Positions 8,940 to 18,475 are shown, counted from the stretch's first letter. The stretch: DNA of 64,000 nt from Hymenobacter sp. IS2118 (GCF_000715495.1 NZ_JNLX01000191.1:55209-119208), one strand, 5' to 3'. Translations and numbers: made by a program. The notes: generated from the sequence alone by a model not told the origin.

Positions 8940-9782
8940 CTAGCTGTGAGTAGCGGTTGCTGAAGCCGTGGACACCAGCGCGGTGAGAGCGGCTTCCTGG
9001 TTTAGATATTTAGAGTCGTAGCCGGCGTTGGACTTGTTGATGAACAAGCAGGTGCCACCGTTCACGGCTTCGATAATTTCGTCCTTCAAATCCATTGGCA
9101 ACGCGGGGCAACCGAGGCTGCGGCCCAGGCGACCGTTCTGCTTAATGAAAGCCTCACTAACGTAATCGGCGCCGTGCATCACCACCGAGCGGGCGGAAGC
9201 ATTGGTATTGAAGCCTTCATCGAGACCTTCAAGGCGCAGGCTACGGCCGTGCTTGCCCTGGTACTCGTTGCTGGTGGCATAGAAACCCAGGCTACTCATG
9301 TTGCTCTGGTCGGTGTTGGAAAAGTTGGTGGCTTCGTTTTCACCGGAGTTGTGGCCGTGGGCCACGAGGGTGTGGAACTTGGTTTCGTTGGTAGCCAAAT
9401 CGAAAACCCAGAGCCGCTTCTCGGTAGAAGGCAGGTCGAAGTCCACCACCGTCAGCAGCTGCTTGTCGTTGGCCAACTGGCCCGCCTCGCGCAGGTTGAG
9501 GTAACCAGTTATGGCCTTGGCGAAGGTTTCAAACTTGAGGCCCTGCTGCTCGGCACCCAACGCGTTGTAAGTAGCACGCAGCTTGGTATCGAACACGTTC
9601 GTGGGCGAAGCTGCCATACCGGACGTACTCATCTGATAACCAGTGCTACCGGCTACCGATTTGGCCACGGGCATTGCAATGGGAGTAGCCAGAAACAACG
9701 CCGCCAGAAAAGGCAAAACGCGACGTGTCACACGGGTTCGCATCATCTTGCGTTTACGCTGAATTACGCTGGTCTGGTACAT
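8940..9782 (-). CDS. Murein L,D-transpeptidase catalytic-domain protein (YkuD_2)
   Basis: A 280-residue exported protein with a YkuD_2-type domain, expected to act on peptidoglycan peptides in the periplasm. The N-terminus has basic residues and then a hydrophobic stretch (VLPFLAALFLATPIA) consistent with a signal peptide. Catalytic-type motifs are VMHGADYVS (His) and GRSLGCPALP (Cys). Conserved VVDFDLPSTEKRLWVFDL and VAHGHNSGENEATNFSN precede them. Start codons at 9782 and at the MMRTR pair near 9746 are both possible; either gives a signal peptide. A paralogue follows upstream at 9949-10818. Confidence 0.88.
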   Translation of the reverse strand: MYQTSVIQRKRKMMRTRVTRRVLPFLAALFLATPIAMPVAKSVAGSTGYQMSTSGMAASPTNVFDTKLRATYNALGAEQQGLKFETFAKAITGYLNLREAGQLANDKQLLTVVDFDLPSTEKRLWVFDLATNETKFHTLVAHGHNSGENEATNFSNTDQSNMSSLGFYATSNEYQGKHGRSLRLEGLDEGFNTNASARSVVMHGADYVSEAFIKQNGRLGRSLGCPALPMDLKDEIIEAVNGGTCLFINKSNAGYDSKYLNQEAALTALVSTASATATHS

Positions 9783-9811
9783 ATTTCCTGGAGTTAGCGG
9801 GTGAGGCAGGC

Positions 9812-9826
9812 CAAACCAATGGTTTG
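9812..9826. promoter_or_regulatory. Palindromic candidate operator before the L,D-transpeptidase gene
   Basis: CAAACCA-A-TGGTTTG is a perfect 7+1+7 palindrome, 30 bp upstream of the ATG at 9782. It could bind a dimeric regulator; no regulator is identified. Confidence 0.3.
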
Positions 9827-9948
9827 ACTTGTAACTATTGGCTTGCCGCCTTATACGTAGTTCGCAGTCCGGCGGCTGCTTTGTAAACGGCTCTTTGGCC
9901 CGAATGATTCATTGGCCTGGTTTGGGAGCAGGGGTGCGGCCCGAAAAA

Positions 9949-10818
9949 TTACTCCCAGCCACGAGCCAGAAAACGCTTGCCAGCGGCGGCGCCATCGAGC
10001 CAGCGTGAGGCCAGCCCCGGCCCACTGATGAGCAGCATGCTGCCCACTCGTACTGAGGCAATTATTTCTTTGTACTGCTCGGGTGGCAGCGCGGGACAGC
10101 CGCGACTATAGCCCAAACGGCCGTGCTGCGCAATGTATCTGGGGCTGGCGTAGTCGGCGGCGTGTAGCACCACGTAGCGGTCGAAGGCATTGGCATTCTG
10201 GCCCTTGTCGAGGCCCTCAATGCGGCGCGAATAGCCGTGAATACCGTCGTAGGTGCCAGCCGTGCGGTAGAAACCTAGCGAGGTGCAGGCCGATTTTTCC
10301 TGGTTGGAGAAGCGCGTGGCCCGCAGCCGGCCCGAACCTTCGCCGTGGGCCACCAAGCTGTGGTGCAGCACTTGGCCGGCGCGCAGGTCCAGCACCCACA
10401 GGCGGGGAGTGGTATTGGGCAGGTCCATATCAGCCACGGCCAGCAGGCCGGCGCGCTCAATGCGGCCGGTGGGGTGCAGGGTGAGGTAGCCCACGCAGGC
10501 TTGCTCCAGCACCTCGGGGCGCAGGCTGGCGGCCTGAGGGCCCAGGGCGGCATGCAGGTGCCGGATTGCCTGGCGCAAAGTATCGGGCACATCGGGCAGG
10601 GCCGACACCGGCGTGAGAGCCAGCGAGTCGGGGACAACCGCAGCAATAGCAGCTACCGGAACCACCGCACTGGCCGCCAGCAGCGGCCCCGCAATCGGCG
10701 CCTCATCAGCCCGCAGCTGGCAGCCCGCCACCAGGAGCAGGCCCAATATGTAACCCCGCGAAACAATGCTTGCAAACAGCGTGTCGAAAGCCGCTTCTGT
10801 TCTTTTTGACTTGGGCAT
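9949..10818 (-). CDS. Second YkuD_2 L,D-transpeptidase-like protein, predicted lipoprotein
   Basis: A 289-residue paralogue of the neighbouring gene. It shares VADMDLPNTTPRLWVLDL, SLVAHGEGSGRLRATRFSNQ, VLHAADYASPRYI (His) and GRLGYSRGCPALP (Cys). Its N-terminus MPKSKRTEAAF leads into GYILGLLLVAGC, a good lipobox, so it should be anchored in a membrane while the neighbour is soluble or processed. An ATG at 10893 is in frame, but it would put 25 unrelated residues before the lipoprotein signal, so 10818 is chosen. A TACCTTTA sequence just upstream resembles the -7 element with one mismatch. Confidence 0.85.
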   Translation of the reverse strand: MPKSKRTEAAFDTLFASIVSRGYILGLLLVAGCQLRADEAPIAGPLLAASAVVPVAAIAAVVPDSLALTPVSALPDVPDTLRQAIRHLHAALGPQAASLRPEVLEQACVGYLTLHPTGRIERAGLLAVADMDLPNTTPRLWVLDLRAGQVLHHSLVAHGEGSGRLRATRFSNQEKSACTSLGFYRTAGTYDGIHGYSRRIEGLDKGQNANAFDRYVVLHAADYASPRYIAQHGRLGYSRGCPALPPEQYKEIIASVRVGSMLLISGPGLASRWLDGAAAGKRFLARGWE

Positions 10819-11112
10819 AATCTTAAAGGTACTGCCGAAAGCATGTTGCCCAACCCTCGTGTGCGGCGCGGCGCATGCCATCGTCCCTGCCACCCGCTAG
10901 GTTGGCCGCCACCCACCGCTCCCCGGCGTAGCCCGGTTTAGTCTGAATGAAAAATACAATTTTTATCCAGCCTTCAAAACAGCGTGACGTTGCAATTTCA
11001 ATGATTATAATTACCTTAACAAGCTAATTGAGTGCATAAACTACTTATTGCTTTCAATTCTTCGCAAACTTGCACGCTTCTTTTTTTCACCTTAAAACCC
11101 AATTCCCACGCC

Positions 11113-13506
11113 ATGATGCACTTTTCCTCGTATTTCAGTCACCGCAAACGATTCCGGTGGACTGCGCTGCTAATCTTTCTTTCGTTATTTTCAGTAAATC
11201 AGCAGGTTAAAGCCCAGCAGGTTGTATTGCAGGGCTTTTGGTGGGACTACTGGAACACCAACTACCCCAATGGCTGGGCCAACTACATTGCCGACCTCGC
11301 TCCGCGCCTCAAAGCCATAGGTATCGACGCGGTATGGATGCCGCCGAGCATAAAAAACAGCAACCAGGGCAACGGCTATTCGCCCTTCGATAACTACGAC
11401 TTGGGCGATAAGTACCAGAAGGGCTTTCTGGCCACCCGCGTGGGCAACAAGGACGAGTTGCTGCGCGGCGTGGCCATTCTGCACGCCAACGGCATCGATG
11501 TGGTGCAGGACATTGTGCTGAACCACAACGACGGCGCGGGCTCGGCCAGCGGCGGTGGCGGACAGGACCCGTCCGCCTGGGAAGATGGCACCACCAGCAA
11601 ATACAAGAACTTTCGCTACGTGAGCTATACGAAGGCGGCCACCGACGAAACTGCTGCCAACTACCTGGCCCGCAACGGCCGCTTCTCCAAAAACTGGCAG
11701 AACTTTAACCCCAACCCCGGTAACAATTCCACCAGCGGCGACCTCAATTCCATCCTCTTCGGCCCCGACATCAGCTACTACAACGGCTCCTACGGCCAAA
11801 GCTCCAACGCCACCTTCAACCCGACCCAAAGCGCCGACTACATGCGCAACGGCAACCGCGACTGGCTGGTATGGTACAAGAAGCAGGTGGGTTTCGACGG
11901 CGTCCGCGTTGACGCCGTGAAGCACTTTCCAGCTTTTGCCATGGAAGACTTCCTCTATAACCTGCAAAGCAACGCCGGCTGGGCCAACGGCGGTGCTACC
12001 ATGTACGCCGTGGGCGAATGGGTGGGCGGCGCCGGCCAGCTCGACCAGTGGTGCACCGATGTGCAGAACCGCGCCGGCACCTTCGACTTCGGATTCCGCG
12101 AGGGCCTCTACGGCATCGTGAGCGGCGGTGGCAACTTCAACATCGGCACGCTGCCGGGCTACCAGCAGGGCACCCGCACAGTGCTCACCAACGGTACATA
12201 CGTGCACCGCACAGTGCCTTTTGTGAACAACCACGACACCTTCCGGCCCCAGGTAAGCAGCACCGGCAACTACACCGGCTGGAATTCCGGCTCGGAGCTG
12301 GCCCCGCACATCGACCCGTTCGACCCGCGCCTGTCGGCCGCCTACGCCGCCGCGCTGGCGTTTGATGGTTCGCCCCAGATTTTCTTCGAAGACTTGTTCA
12401 ACATTGGCAATACGGGCAAGCGCTACTCGCACAGCCCCAAAAGCACCGTGGATTTGCCCGTACGCTCCGACCTCGAAAACCTGATTTGGTGCCACCAGAA
12501 CCTGAAATTCAAGCAGGGTGCTTACAAAGTGCGCTGGCAGGCCGCCGACCACCTCGTGATTGAGCGCAGCACCAAGGCCATTATCGGCATCAACGACAAC
12601 TTCAGCACCTGGCAGAACAGCACCGTGAGCTGCGACTTCGCGCCCGGCACCGTACTCAAGGACTACTCCGGTGCCAACGGCACGTCCACCGTCACGGTGA
12701 GTGGCTCGCAAACGGTGGTTATCAACACGCCGCCCTGCAACGGCACGGCCGCTGGCGGACGCCGCGGCTACTCGGTGTGGGCGCCCACCAACGCCGTCAC
12801 CGGCTACGTGAAAACGCCCCGCACCACCACCCAGGAATGGGAACTGGCCGACGACCTCGGCGACAAGGACAGCCGCTCGTTGGGCCAGGGCGGCCAGCTG
12901 CCGGCTGCTTCCACAGCCGTGCGTAAGGCCGGCCGCATCTACGTGGCGTCGGGCAAAGCCATTTCCTACGTACTCTACCCCACCGACGCCACCCGCAGCC
13001 TCACGGTTTCGATAGCAAACAGCGCCGGCACCGTGGTGAGCACCCGCACCGGCACGGGCAACCTCACCGGTTCCTACACCACTACGGCCGAGGGCTGGTA
13101 CACGCTGCGCGCCAACAACGCTTCTACGGCCAACCCTGCGCAGCGCTGCTTCATCAAAGCTACCTACATGCCTCCCGCGGTGGTAACCGGCGCCATGACC
13201 GGCCGCCGCGACGCTAACACCGACGCGCCCGCCGCCGCCCTGCAGGCCGCGCTGAGCACCGACCTGAGCGTGTACCCCAACCCGACGTCTTCCGACCGCA
13301 TCGACGTGGTGCTGCAATCGGAGCTGCAGCAAACCGCCACCATTCGCCTGCACGACCTCACCGGCCGGCTGGTGCACGAAGAAACCGTGCGCCTTAACCC
13401 CGGCTCGAACGAGGTGCGCCTGGGCGTGAAGCGCCAGCTGGCAGCTGGCATGTACCAACTGTCGGTGCCGGAGTTCCGGCTCAGCCGCAAGCTCGCGCTG
13501 CGGTAA
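11113..13506 (+). CDS. Secreted alpha-amylase (GH13) with type IX secretion sorting domain
   Basis: Endo-acting starch hydrolase, 797 residues. A signal peptide (ALLIFLSLFSVNQQVKAQ) is followed by the TIM-barrel domain. The expected catalytic residues are visible: Asp267 in GFDGVRVDAVKHF, Glu302 in VGEWVGG and Asp375 in VNNHDTF. A beta-rich region follows, then a C-terminal T9SS type A domain beginning LSVYPNPTSS and ending ALR. The protein should be exported by Sec and then by the T9SS to the surface or medium. The frame is open to 11032, but the ATG at 11113 gives the signal peptide. The 294-bp gap upstream, shared with the divergent transpeptidase gene, is AT-rich, and no clear -7 box was seen in it. 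Confidence 0.93.
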   Translation: MMHFSSYFSHRKRFRWTALLIFLSLFSVNQQVKAQQVVLQGFWWDYWNTNYPNGWANYIADLAPRLKAIGIDAVWMPPSIKNSNQGNGYSPFDNYDLGDKYQKGFLATRVGNKDELLRGVAILHANGIDVVQDIVLNHNDGAGSASGGGGQDPSAWEDGTTSKYKNFRYVSYTKAATDETAANYLARNGRFSKNWQNFNPNPGNNSTSGDLNSILFGPDISYYNGSYGQSSNATFNPTQSADYMRNGNRDWLVWYKKQVGFDGVRVDAVKHFPAFAMEDFLYNLQSNAGWANGGATMYAVGEWVGGAGQLDQWCTDVQNRAGTFDFGFREGLYGIVSGGGNFNIGTLPGYQQGTRTVLTNGTYVHRTVPFVNNHDTFRPQVSSTGNYTGWNSGSELAPHIDPFDPRLSAAYAAALAFDGSPQIFFEDLFNIGNTGKRYSHSPKSTVDLPVRSDLENLIWCHQNLKFKQGAYKVRWQAADHLVIERSTKAIIGINDNFSTWQNSTVSCDFAPGTVLKDYSGANGTSTVTVSGSQTVVINTPPCNGTAAGGRRGYSVWAPTNAVTGYVKTPRTTTQEWELADDLGDKDSRSLGQGGQLPAASTAVRKAGRIYVASGKAISYVLYPTDATRSLTVSIANSAGTVVSTRTGTGNLTGSYTTTAEGWYTLRANNASTANPAQRCFIKATYMPPAVVTGAMTGRRDANTDAPAAALQAALSTDLSVYPNPTSSDRIDVVLQSELQQTATIRLHDLTGRLVHEETVRLNPGSNEVRLGVKRQLAAGMYQLSVPEFRLSRKLALR

Positions 13507-13553
13507 GCGGCTCTGGTCCTACTTGAGTTATTCTTCTCTCAAGAGACTGAGAA

Positions 13554-13596
13554 ACACAAAAATGCCCATCTGCCATGCGGATGGGCATTTTTGTGT
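13554..13596. terminator. Strong bidirectional terminator
   Basis: A perfect 17-bp stem (ACACAAAAATGCCCATC with its complement) around a 9-base loop. It lies between the amylase gene and the converging DUF4139 gene. Confidence 0.9.
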
Positions 13597-13635
13597 TTGA
13601 ATTTTGCGAGCCGCGCAAGCCGTATCCGGTTGAGC

Positions 13636-15198
13636 TTACCGAAATTTCGGGTTGGATATTCGGACCTGGTGGTTGATTATTTCCACTTTTTTGTCTTTTG
13701 GGTAATCGACCTGGAAGCTGAAACGCAGTCGCTGACTGGCCCCGGAAGGCACGGTGAGCAGCCAGGTAAGCTTGCCGGAGCGCGCATCGAGCTGTGCGCC
13801 GCTCATTTCAAGCACTTTCACACTGATTTCCTTTTCCTCGGATATCGGTATTTGGTCGAGCAGGCGCAGGCGCACCGTTTCGGTGTGGCGGTTGCGCACG
13901 TTTAGCTCGTAGGTGAGGCGCACGCGGCGCTTGTCGCTCAGGGGCACGTTGCCGCTGTAATCTTCGAGCTTGGCCCGGCCCACCACCAACAGCTCATCGT
14001 GGCCCAGGGCCACTTCCAACGAGTCGTTGTAGGCGCGGTCATTCAACTCCGTATCGCCCACAAACATGCCTTGGTGGAATACTTTGGCTCTTTCGGGCAG
14101 CTGCAGCCCTTCCCAGCCCGATACTTTGGACTGTAGAAATACGTGCTCGGACAGCCGCGGCACGGCCAGATATTCGGGCCGGCCGGCCAGTTTCACCGAA
14201 GGCAGCGTAAGCTCGCGGCGGGCTCCCGGAGCCAGCGTCACCAGCTCGGGCACCTCGTAGCGGGTGCCCTGCGACACTTCTACCGGGCGGCCCTTGGCCG
14301 TGCCCTTCACCACAAACTCGTCGATACGGCCTTCACCAATGTGGTCACCCCCGTCAAAATCCAACGACCAAGGCTCTAAGTCGGGCCGCGAAACATCTTC
14401 CCCCTGCGCGTGGCGCATCAGCACCAAGCGGACCTGCTGCCAGGGTAGACCGGTGCTGTTGCGCACCAGCCCGTGCGGCACAAATTCCACCACCCGGCCC
14501 GGCGCATCCGCCCGGATGTCCAGCTTGGGATACCAAGGCATCCGGGTACGGACGAAATAGCGCACGCTCATTGTTACCGTGAGGGGGCGCGGGGCGCGCA
14601 CCAATAGCACCTGCCAACTGCCCAGGCTGGTTTCGGTGGCGCGCGGGCGCAGCTTGTTGGTTTGCGTTTTCAGCAGCTCCTGCCGGGTTTTCAACTGCTC
14701 GGTTTCCTGCTGAATGAGCGGCAGGCGGGTACGCATGAGGGCGCTGCCTTTCTGCACCTCGGCGCTCCAGTTGGCTTGCGTGCCCGAAGGCAGCGTTTGA
14801 TTGGCCAGCAGGAAGGCTTTCTCCTGCTGCAGGCCCTGCAACTCGCCTTCAATGGTTCGCAGCTCGGTTTCGGCGCGGACCAGGCTGTCGGCAGCAGTTT
14901 GGTTGAGTAGCTTGGGCGGCGGAGCCTCGTCGTCGTCGTCGCTCACCGAAAGCAGCTCGGCCGCCTCGCCGAGGCGCACTTCCAACGTTTGGGCGTCGAT
15001 GCGGGGCGACAGGTTGCCGACCACCAGCCGGTTGAGGCCGGCGGCCAGGGTCACTTGTCCTTCATGTTCCAGCGCCGAGCCGTTCAGGTACACCGTCACG
15101 TTGGTAAGCCGGGGCTTTATGGTTTGAGTGGGCGTTTGGGCCGCGCTGCCGAATGCGGCGAACCAACCTGAGACGAGAAAGAGTAATTGTTTGCGCAT
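13636..15198 (-). CDS. DUF4139/mucoidy-inhibitor-like exported protein
   Basis: A 520-residue protein of the DUF4139 family (MuiA-like); the biochemical role is not known. A signal peptide (QLLFLVSGWFAAFGSAAQ) is followed by a DUF4140-type N-terminal domain (NVTVYLNGSALEHEGQVTLAAG). A coiled-coil region of about 100 residues rich in Glu, Gln and Leu comes next. The C-terminal DUF4139 beta-domain includes YFVRTRMPWYPKLDIRAD and ENH-like strands to the end. ATG at 15198 (MRKQLLFLV) is preferred over 15222. It stands alone, between the amylase terminator and the TonB receptor. Confidence 0.8.
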   Translation of the reverse strand: MRKQLLFLVSGWFAAFGSAAQTPTQTIKPRLTNVTVYLNGSALEHEGQVTLAAGLNRLVVGNLSPRIDAQTLEVRLGEAAELLSVSDDDDEAPPPKLLNQTAADSLVRAETELRTIEGELQGLQQEKAFLLANQTLPSGTQANWSAEVQKGSALMRTRLPLIQQETEQLKTRQELLKTQTNKLRPRATETSLGSWQVLLVRAPRPLTVTMSVRYFVRTRMPWYPKLDIRADAPGRVVEFVPHGLVRNSTGLPWQQVRLVLMRHAQGEDVSRPDLEPWSLDFDGGDHIGEGRIDEFVVKGTAKGRPVEVSQGTRYEVPELVTLAPGARRELTLPSVKLAGRPEYLAVPRLSEHVFLQSKVSGWEGLQLPERAKVFHQGMFVGDTELNDRAYNDSLEVALGHDELLVVGRAKLEDYSGNVPLSDKRRVRLTYELNVRNRHTETVRLRLLDQIPISEEKEISVKVLEMSGAQLDARSGKLTWLLTVPSGASQRLRFSFQVDYPKDKKVEIINHQVRISNPKFR

Positions 15199-15285
15199 AA
15201 AAAAGCGAAGGCTGACAAGCATAAATCAGGCGAAATTGCACAACTTTAGCTCAGCGCAGCCGCAAATTCCCTGCTCAGCCCCCAC

Positions 15286-17604
15286 TTAGAAGAACACGCT
15301 GGCATTCACCTTCACGAAAAAGGGTGTGCCGGGCGTAAAATGCAGCTGTTCCTCCACGGGCGTGGTCTGGCCGCGCAGGCGGCTGGGGTTGGCAAACTGG
15401 GCTTCGTTCCAGTCCACGTTCAGCAGGTTTTCGGCAGTGGCCCCAATCTGGAAGCGGGGTTGGGTGTAGCTCAGCACACCGTCGAAGAGGAAGTAGCCGC
15501 GGGCGCGAATGGAGTTGTCCTCGTTGGCCGCGCGGCTGTCGAGGTGGCGGTAGCGCAGGCTGGCGCTGAAGCCCTGCGGGTTTTTGAGGGTGAGGCCGCC
15601 TACGCTGGTAAAGCGCGGCGCCAGCGGAATGAAGTTTTCGCCCTCGGCCACTCCTACCAGCCGGCCGTGGTTGTAGTTCAGGTCCACGTCGGCAAACAGG
15701 GCGTGGGTAAGCTGGTAGCGCACCGAAAGGTCGGCGCCGTAGCGGCGGGTGCGGCCGGCGCTTTCCACCACGGCTTCATCGCCCACGTACACCAATTCAT
15801 CTTCCAGGTGCAGCGCCCAGAGTGCGGCGTTCACCACCACGCCCGGCAGCGGTTTGAAGGTGCTGCCCGCCTCGTAGCCCAGGGCGCGGGGCAGCACGTT
15901 GTCGTTCACGGTGCCGCGAATTACGCCGCGGGCGTCGTTGGAGTGAAACCCGTAGCCGGAGCGCGCAAACAGCTGCACCGTGGGCGTGAGCTGGTAGTAC
16001 AAATTGAGCTTGGGTGACACGCGGGCGCGGGTTTTGCGGCCTCGCAGCGGCTCCCGGTTACCATCGTCGTTGGTGATGAGGCCGCGGAAATCGAACACGA
16101 ATACGTCGGCGCGCACGGCGGCGTTCAGCGTGAGGCGGTCGGTCAGGGTCAGGGTTTCGTCGAGGTAGGCGTTGATGTTCTGCTCAAAAACCTTGCCGGC
16201 CGTGATGGTGTCGGTGATGGTGCGGCGCACGGCCCGGCGCAGGGTCAGGTCCGTATCATCGAGGCGGGTGCCCAGGCCGAAGGTGCTGTGCAGGCTGCGG
16301 GCGCCGATGCGGTCGTCGCGGTCGTAGGTGCCGGTGTAGCCGTAAATGTTGCGGGCGTCGGTCTGATTGATTTCGTCGCCATTCTCCTCATCGTTGAGGA
16401 AGAAAGTGAAGTTGGAAAACAGGTTGAAATTGTAGCGCGAGTAGTACACCTGCTGGCGAATAATGGCGTCGCCGGGCAGGCCGGTGGTGAGCACCGCCGA
16501 GGCGTTGGTGCGGTCGGTGTCGCCGCCCTCGCTGGGGTCGATGCTGCCGAAGCGCGTGATGAGGCCGTCGCGCACGGCGCTTTCCGGAATCTGGCCGCTG
16601 GCGTCCCAGCTGGAGGTGAAGTGCGAGCCCAGCAGCGTGAGCAAGGTGCGGTCCGATAGCTGCCCGGTGTACTTGGCCAGGCCGTTGAAGCGCCGGAAAT
16701 CCTGCGGCTGGTCGAAGTAGGCGTTGGTGAAGTTGTACTCGGCGGCCACGTAGGCGCTTTCGGGCTTTTTGGAGAACAGATGGCGGTTGGTGTTGCCCAG
16801 CAAATCCAGCATCACCAGCGCCCGGTAGATGTCGAAACGGCCCACCTCCAGCTTCACCTGGCTGGCATCGAGGCGGGTTTTGGTACTGAACTCGCCCGCG
16901 CCAGCCGTGGCAAAATCGCCGAAGCGCGCCGTATACGGGCCTTTGTACACCTTCAGCTGCTCCACCGTTTCGGGAATCACGAAGTGAAAGTCGGCGTAGC
17001 CCTGGCCGTGGGCGTGGCTCACCATGTTCACCGGCAGGCCGTCCACGCTCACCGCAAAGTCGGTACCGTGGTCCACATCAAAGCCGCGCAGAAAAATCTG
17101 CTCGGCCTTGCCGCCGCCCGCATGCTGGGCAATAAAGAGGCCCGGCACCAGCCGCAGCAGGTCCTGGGCCGAGTTCACGGGCCGTAATACTTTGTCGATT
17201 TGGTTGATGGCGGCCAGGCTCTGGTTGGGGTCGCGCGGCTGGCTCACGGTCACTTCCGCGAGGTTCAGGGCCGCGCCGGCGATGGTAAACGGCACGGCGC
17301 GGGTTTCGCCGGCCGCCAGCGTCACGGCCTGGGTGGCGCTGCGGTAGCCCAGTGCGCTCACCAGCAGAGTGTAAGTGCCGGGCGCCACACCCGCGAGGCG
17401 GAAGTTGCCCAGCGCGTCGGTAGCAGTGCCGCCGGGCTGGCCTTGCAGGCCCACGCTCACACCCACCAACGGCTGACCGGAGAGCGAGTCGGCCACGCTG
17501 CCGCGCAGTGTAGCTGTGCCTTGGGCCTGGGCGCATTGCCCCGTTAAACCCAGCGCCAGAAAAAAGACCCACAAGAATGAGGTAGTAGTAACTAATTGTT
17601 TCAT
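15286..17604 (-). CDS. TonB-dependent outer-membrane receptor with carboxypeptidase-regulatory domain
   Basis: A 772-residue outer-membrane active transporter. In order: signal peptide ending AQA/QG, a CarboxypepD_reg-type beta-sandwich (LRGSVADSLSGQPLVGVSVG), a plug domain with FLRGFDVDHGTDFAVSVDGLP (a histidine-rich plug segment that continues MVSHAHGQGYADFHF), and a 22-strand-type barrel ending in FVKVNASVFF with a terminal aromatic. The His-rich plug loop fits a metal or metal-chelate ligand but does not prove it. It is the last gene of a co-oriented series that contains a HupE/UreJ membrane protein. No riboswitch-like element was seen upstream. Confidence 0.9.
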   Translation of the reverse strand: MKQLVTTTSFLWVFFLALGLTGQCAQAQGTATLRGSVADSLSGQPLVGVSVGLQGQPGGTATDALGNFRLAGVAPGTYTLLVSALGYRSATQAVTLAAGETRAVPFTIAGAALNLAEVTVSQPRDPNQSLAAINQIDKVLRPVNSAQDLLRLVPGLFIAQHAGGGKAEQIFLRGFDVDHGTDFAVSVDGLPVNMVSHAHGQGYADFHFVIPETVEQLKVYKGPYTARFGDFATAGAGEFSTKTRLDASQVKLEVGRFDIYRALVMLDLLGNTNRHLFSKKPESAYVAAEYNFTNAYFDQPQDFRRFNGLAKYTGQLSDRTLLTLLGSHFTSSWDASGQIPESAVRDGLITRFGSIDPSEGGDTDRTNASAVLTTGLPGDAIIRQQVYYSRYNFNLFSNFTFFLNDEENGDEINQTDARNIYGYTGTYDRDDRIGARSLHSTFGLGTRLDDTDLTLRRAVRRTITDTITAGKVFEQNINAYLDETLTLTDRLTLNAAVRADVFVFDFRGLITNDDGNREPLRGRKTRARVSPKLNLYYQLTPTVQLFARSGYGFHSNDARGVIRGTVNDNVLPRALGYEAGSTFKPLPGVVVNAALWALHLEDELVYVGDEAVVESAGRTRRYGADLSVRYQLTHALFADVDLNYNHGRLVGVAEGENFIPLAPRFTSVGGLTLKNPQGFSASLRYRHLDSRAANEDNSIRARGYFLFDGVLSYTQPRFQIGATAENLLNVDWNEAQFANPSRLRGQTTPVEEQLHFTPGTPFFVKVNASVFF

Positions 17605-17700
17605 CTATAGAACAGAATGCGGGCTGATGAAGCCCTGCCGTAGCAGCGCTCCATTAGCAAATCCGGATTGAAAAATGAGAATGCGCCGGTGCCGACAGGC

Positions 17701-17934
17701 TTAAAAATTAGCCTTGCTCATGCAGTTGGCCCGGCACTGGGCCCGGTGTTGGGCCTGGTGCCGGGCCTGGCCGCTGCGCTGCGTGTTAACCAGCGAAGCC
17801 GATTGGTCCGAAGGCAGGCCGCGAACCTTGTCGAGGCAAGAAATGGCAATGCGGCCGGCGGCGGGCAGTTGCACACGGGAGGAAGCGCCCATAGCGCCCG
17901 CTACGGGTTGGAGGGAGTTGGCCCAGAAATTCAT
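17701..17934 (-). CDS. Possible small protein, unrecognised
   Basis: An open frame of 77 codons from ATG at 17934 (MNFWANSLQPVAGAMG). Its GC-rich third positions match the host genes. It contains three cysteines, two close to the C-terminus (AQCRANCMSKANF). No family is recognised. It fits in the gap between the small His/Cys protein gene and the TonB receptor on the same strand. Its arginine/glutamine-rich C-terminal half may simply reflect repeated GGGCC-rich DNA, so it could be spurious. A longer start at 17964 is possible. The rest of the 17605-18058 gap shows no other gene. Confidence 0.35.
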   Translation of the reverse strand: MNFWANSLQPVAGAMGASSRVQLPAAGRIAISCLDKVRGLPSDQSASLVNTQRSGQARHQAQHRAQCRANCMSKANF

Positions 17935-17991
17935 AAACAGTCGGGGATAGACGGGCCGGGGCATGTAGCCGCGCCGGCAGCGTCAGGTTGT

Positions 17992-18064
17992 GGATAAGAC
18001 GAAACGGCCCGGACGCCCAGCGCTCGGTACCTCCCGGGCCCGCAGGCCCGCGCACGGCTTATCC
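17992..18064. other. Nested inverted repeats after the small His/Cys gene
   Basis: An outer pair GGATAAG/CTTATCC encloses an inner pair GGCCCGG/CCGGGCC. The structure overlaps the stop codon of the gene at 18059-18475 and could form an intercistronic stem. No T-run follows, so it may stabilise or process mRNA and need not terminate it. Confidence 0.35.
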
Positions 18065-18475
18065 CCGACGGGGTGGCAACTCAATCTGGCCCCGGTACCC
18101 ACTGGGCACGGCTAGCTCGCGGGCGGCCAACCGGGGCTGAGGAAGACGAAAAACAGCCGTGCTCACCACCATCCGCACTTCGGGCAAGCAGTGCTTGTCC
18201 AGGCCTTTGAGGGTGTTGAGAAGCTGCTGCAAAGGCGGCCGCTCGCCGTTTTTCTTCACTTGGTACTGCACGCCGTTGCAATCGTCAAAACAGGCCAGGC
18301 GCAGGGTGTGCTGCAATTGGCAGTCGTGGCTGTGCACGTAGGCAAAAGGCCGGTCAATGACCCGCGCGGGGCGTTCCACGAGGCCAGCCCCAATTACCAA
18401 AAGGTAATTGAGGAGCAGCAGCAACGTAAAATGTGAGCGAAGGGCCACGGGTGAACTGGTAATCAGGTTGCGCAA
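18059..18475 (-). CDS. Small membrane-anchored or exported protein with His/Cys residues
   Basis: A 138-residue protein with one N-terminal hydrophobic segment (LRSHFTLLLLLNYLLVIGAGLV). A compact segment with potential metal ligands follows: FAYVHSHDCQLQHTLRLACFDDCNG. No named family is recognised with certainty. It is co-oriented with a HupE/UreJ gene upstream and a TonB receptor downstream, so a periplasmic metal-related role is a reasonable guess. The C-terminal 40 residues are basic, with no clear motif. Confidence 0.65.
   Translation of the reverse strand: MRNLITSSPVALRSHFTLLLLLNYLLVIGAGLVERPARVIDRPFAYVHSHDCQLQHTLRLACFDDCNGVQYQVKKNGERPPLQQLLNTLKGLDKHCLPEVRMVVSTAVFRLPQPRLAARELAVPSGYRGQIELPPRRG

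Noticed and set aside
11191..13458. Long open frame opposite the alpha-amylase gene
   Set aside because: It is a mirror of GC-rich codons of the real gene. It is Val/Gly/His-rich, has no recognisable domain and no signal.
17605..17720. Cobalamin or other riboswitch upstream of the TonB receptor
   Set aside because: No B12-box-like sequence or conserved stem could be recognised on the minus strand.
17786..18055. Open frame overlapping the candidate small gene near 17.9 kb
   Set aside because: It overlaps the nested inverted repeats, has no family features and competes with a better candidate frame.
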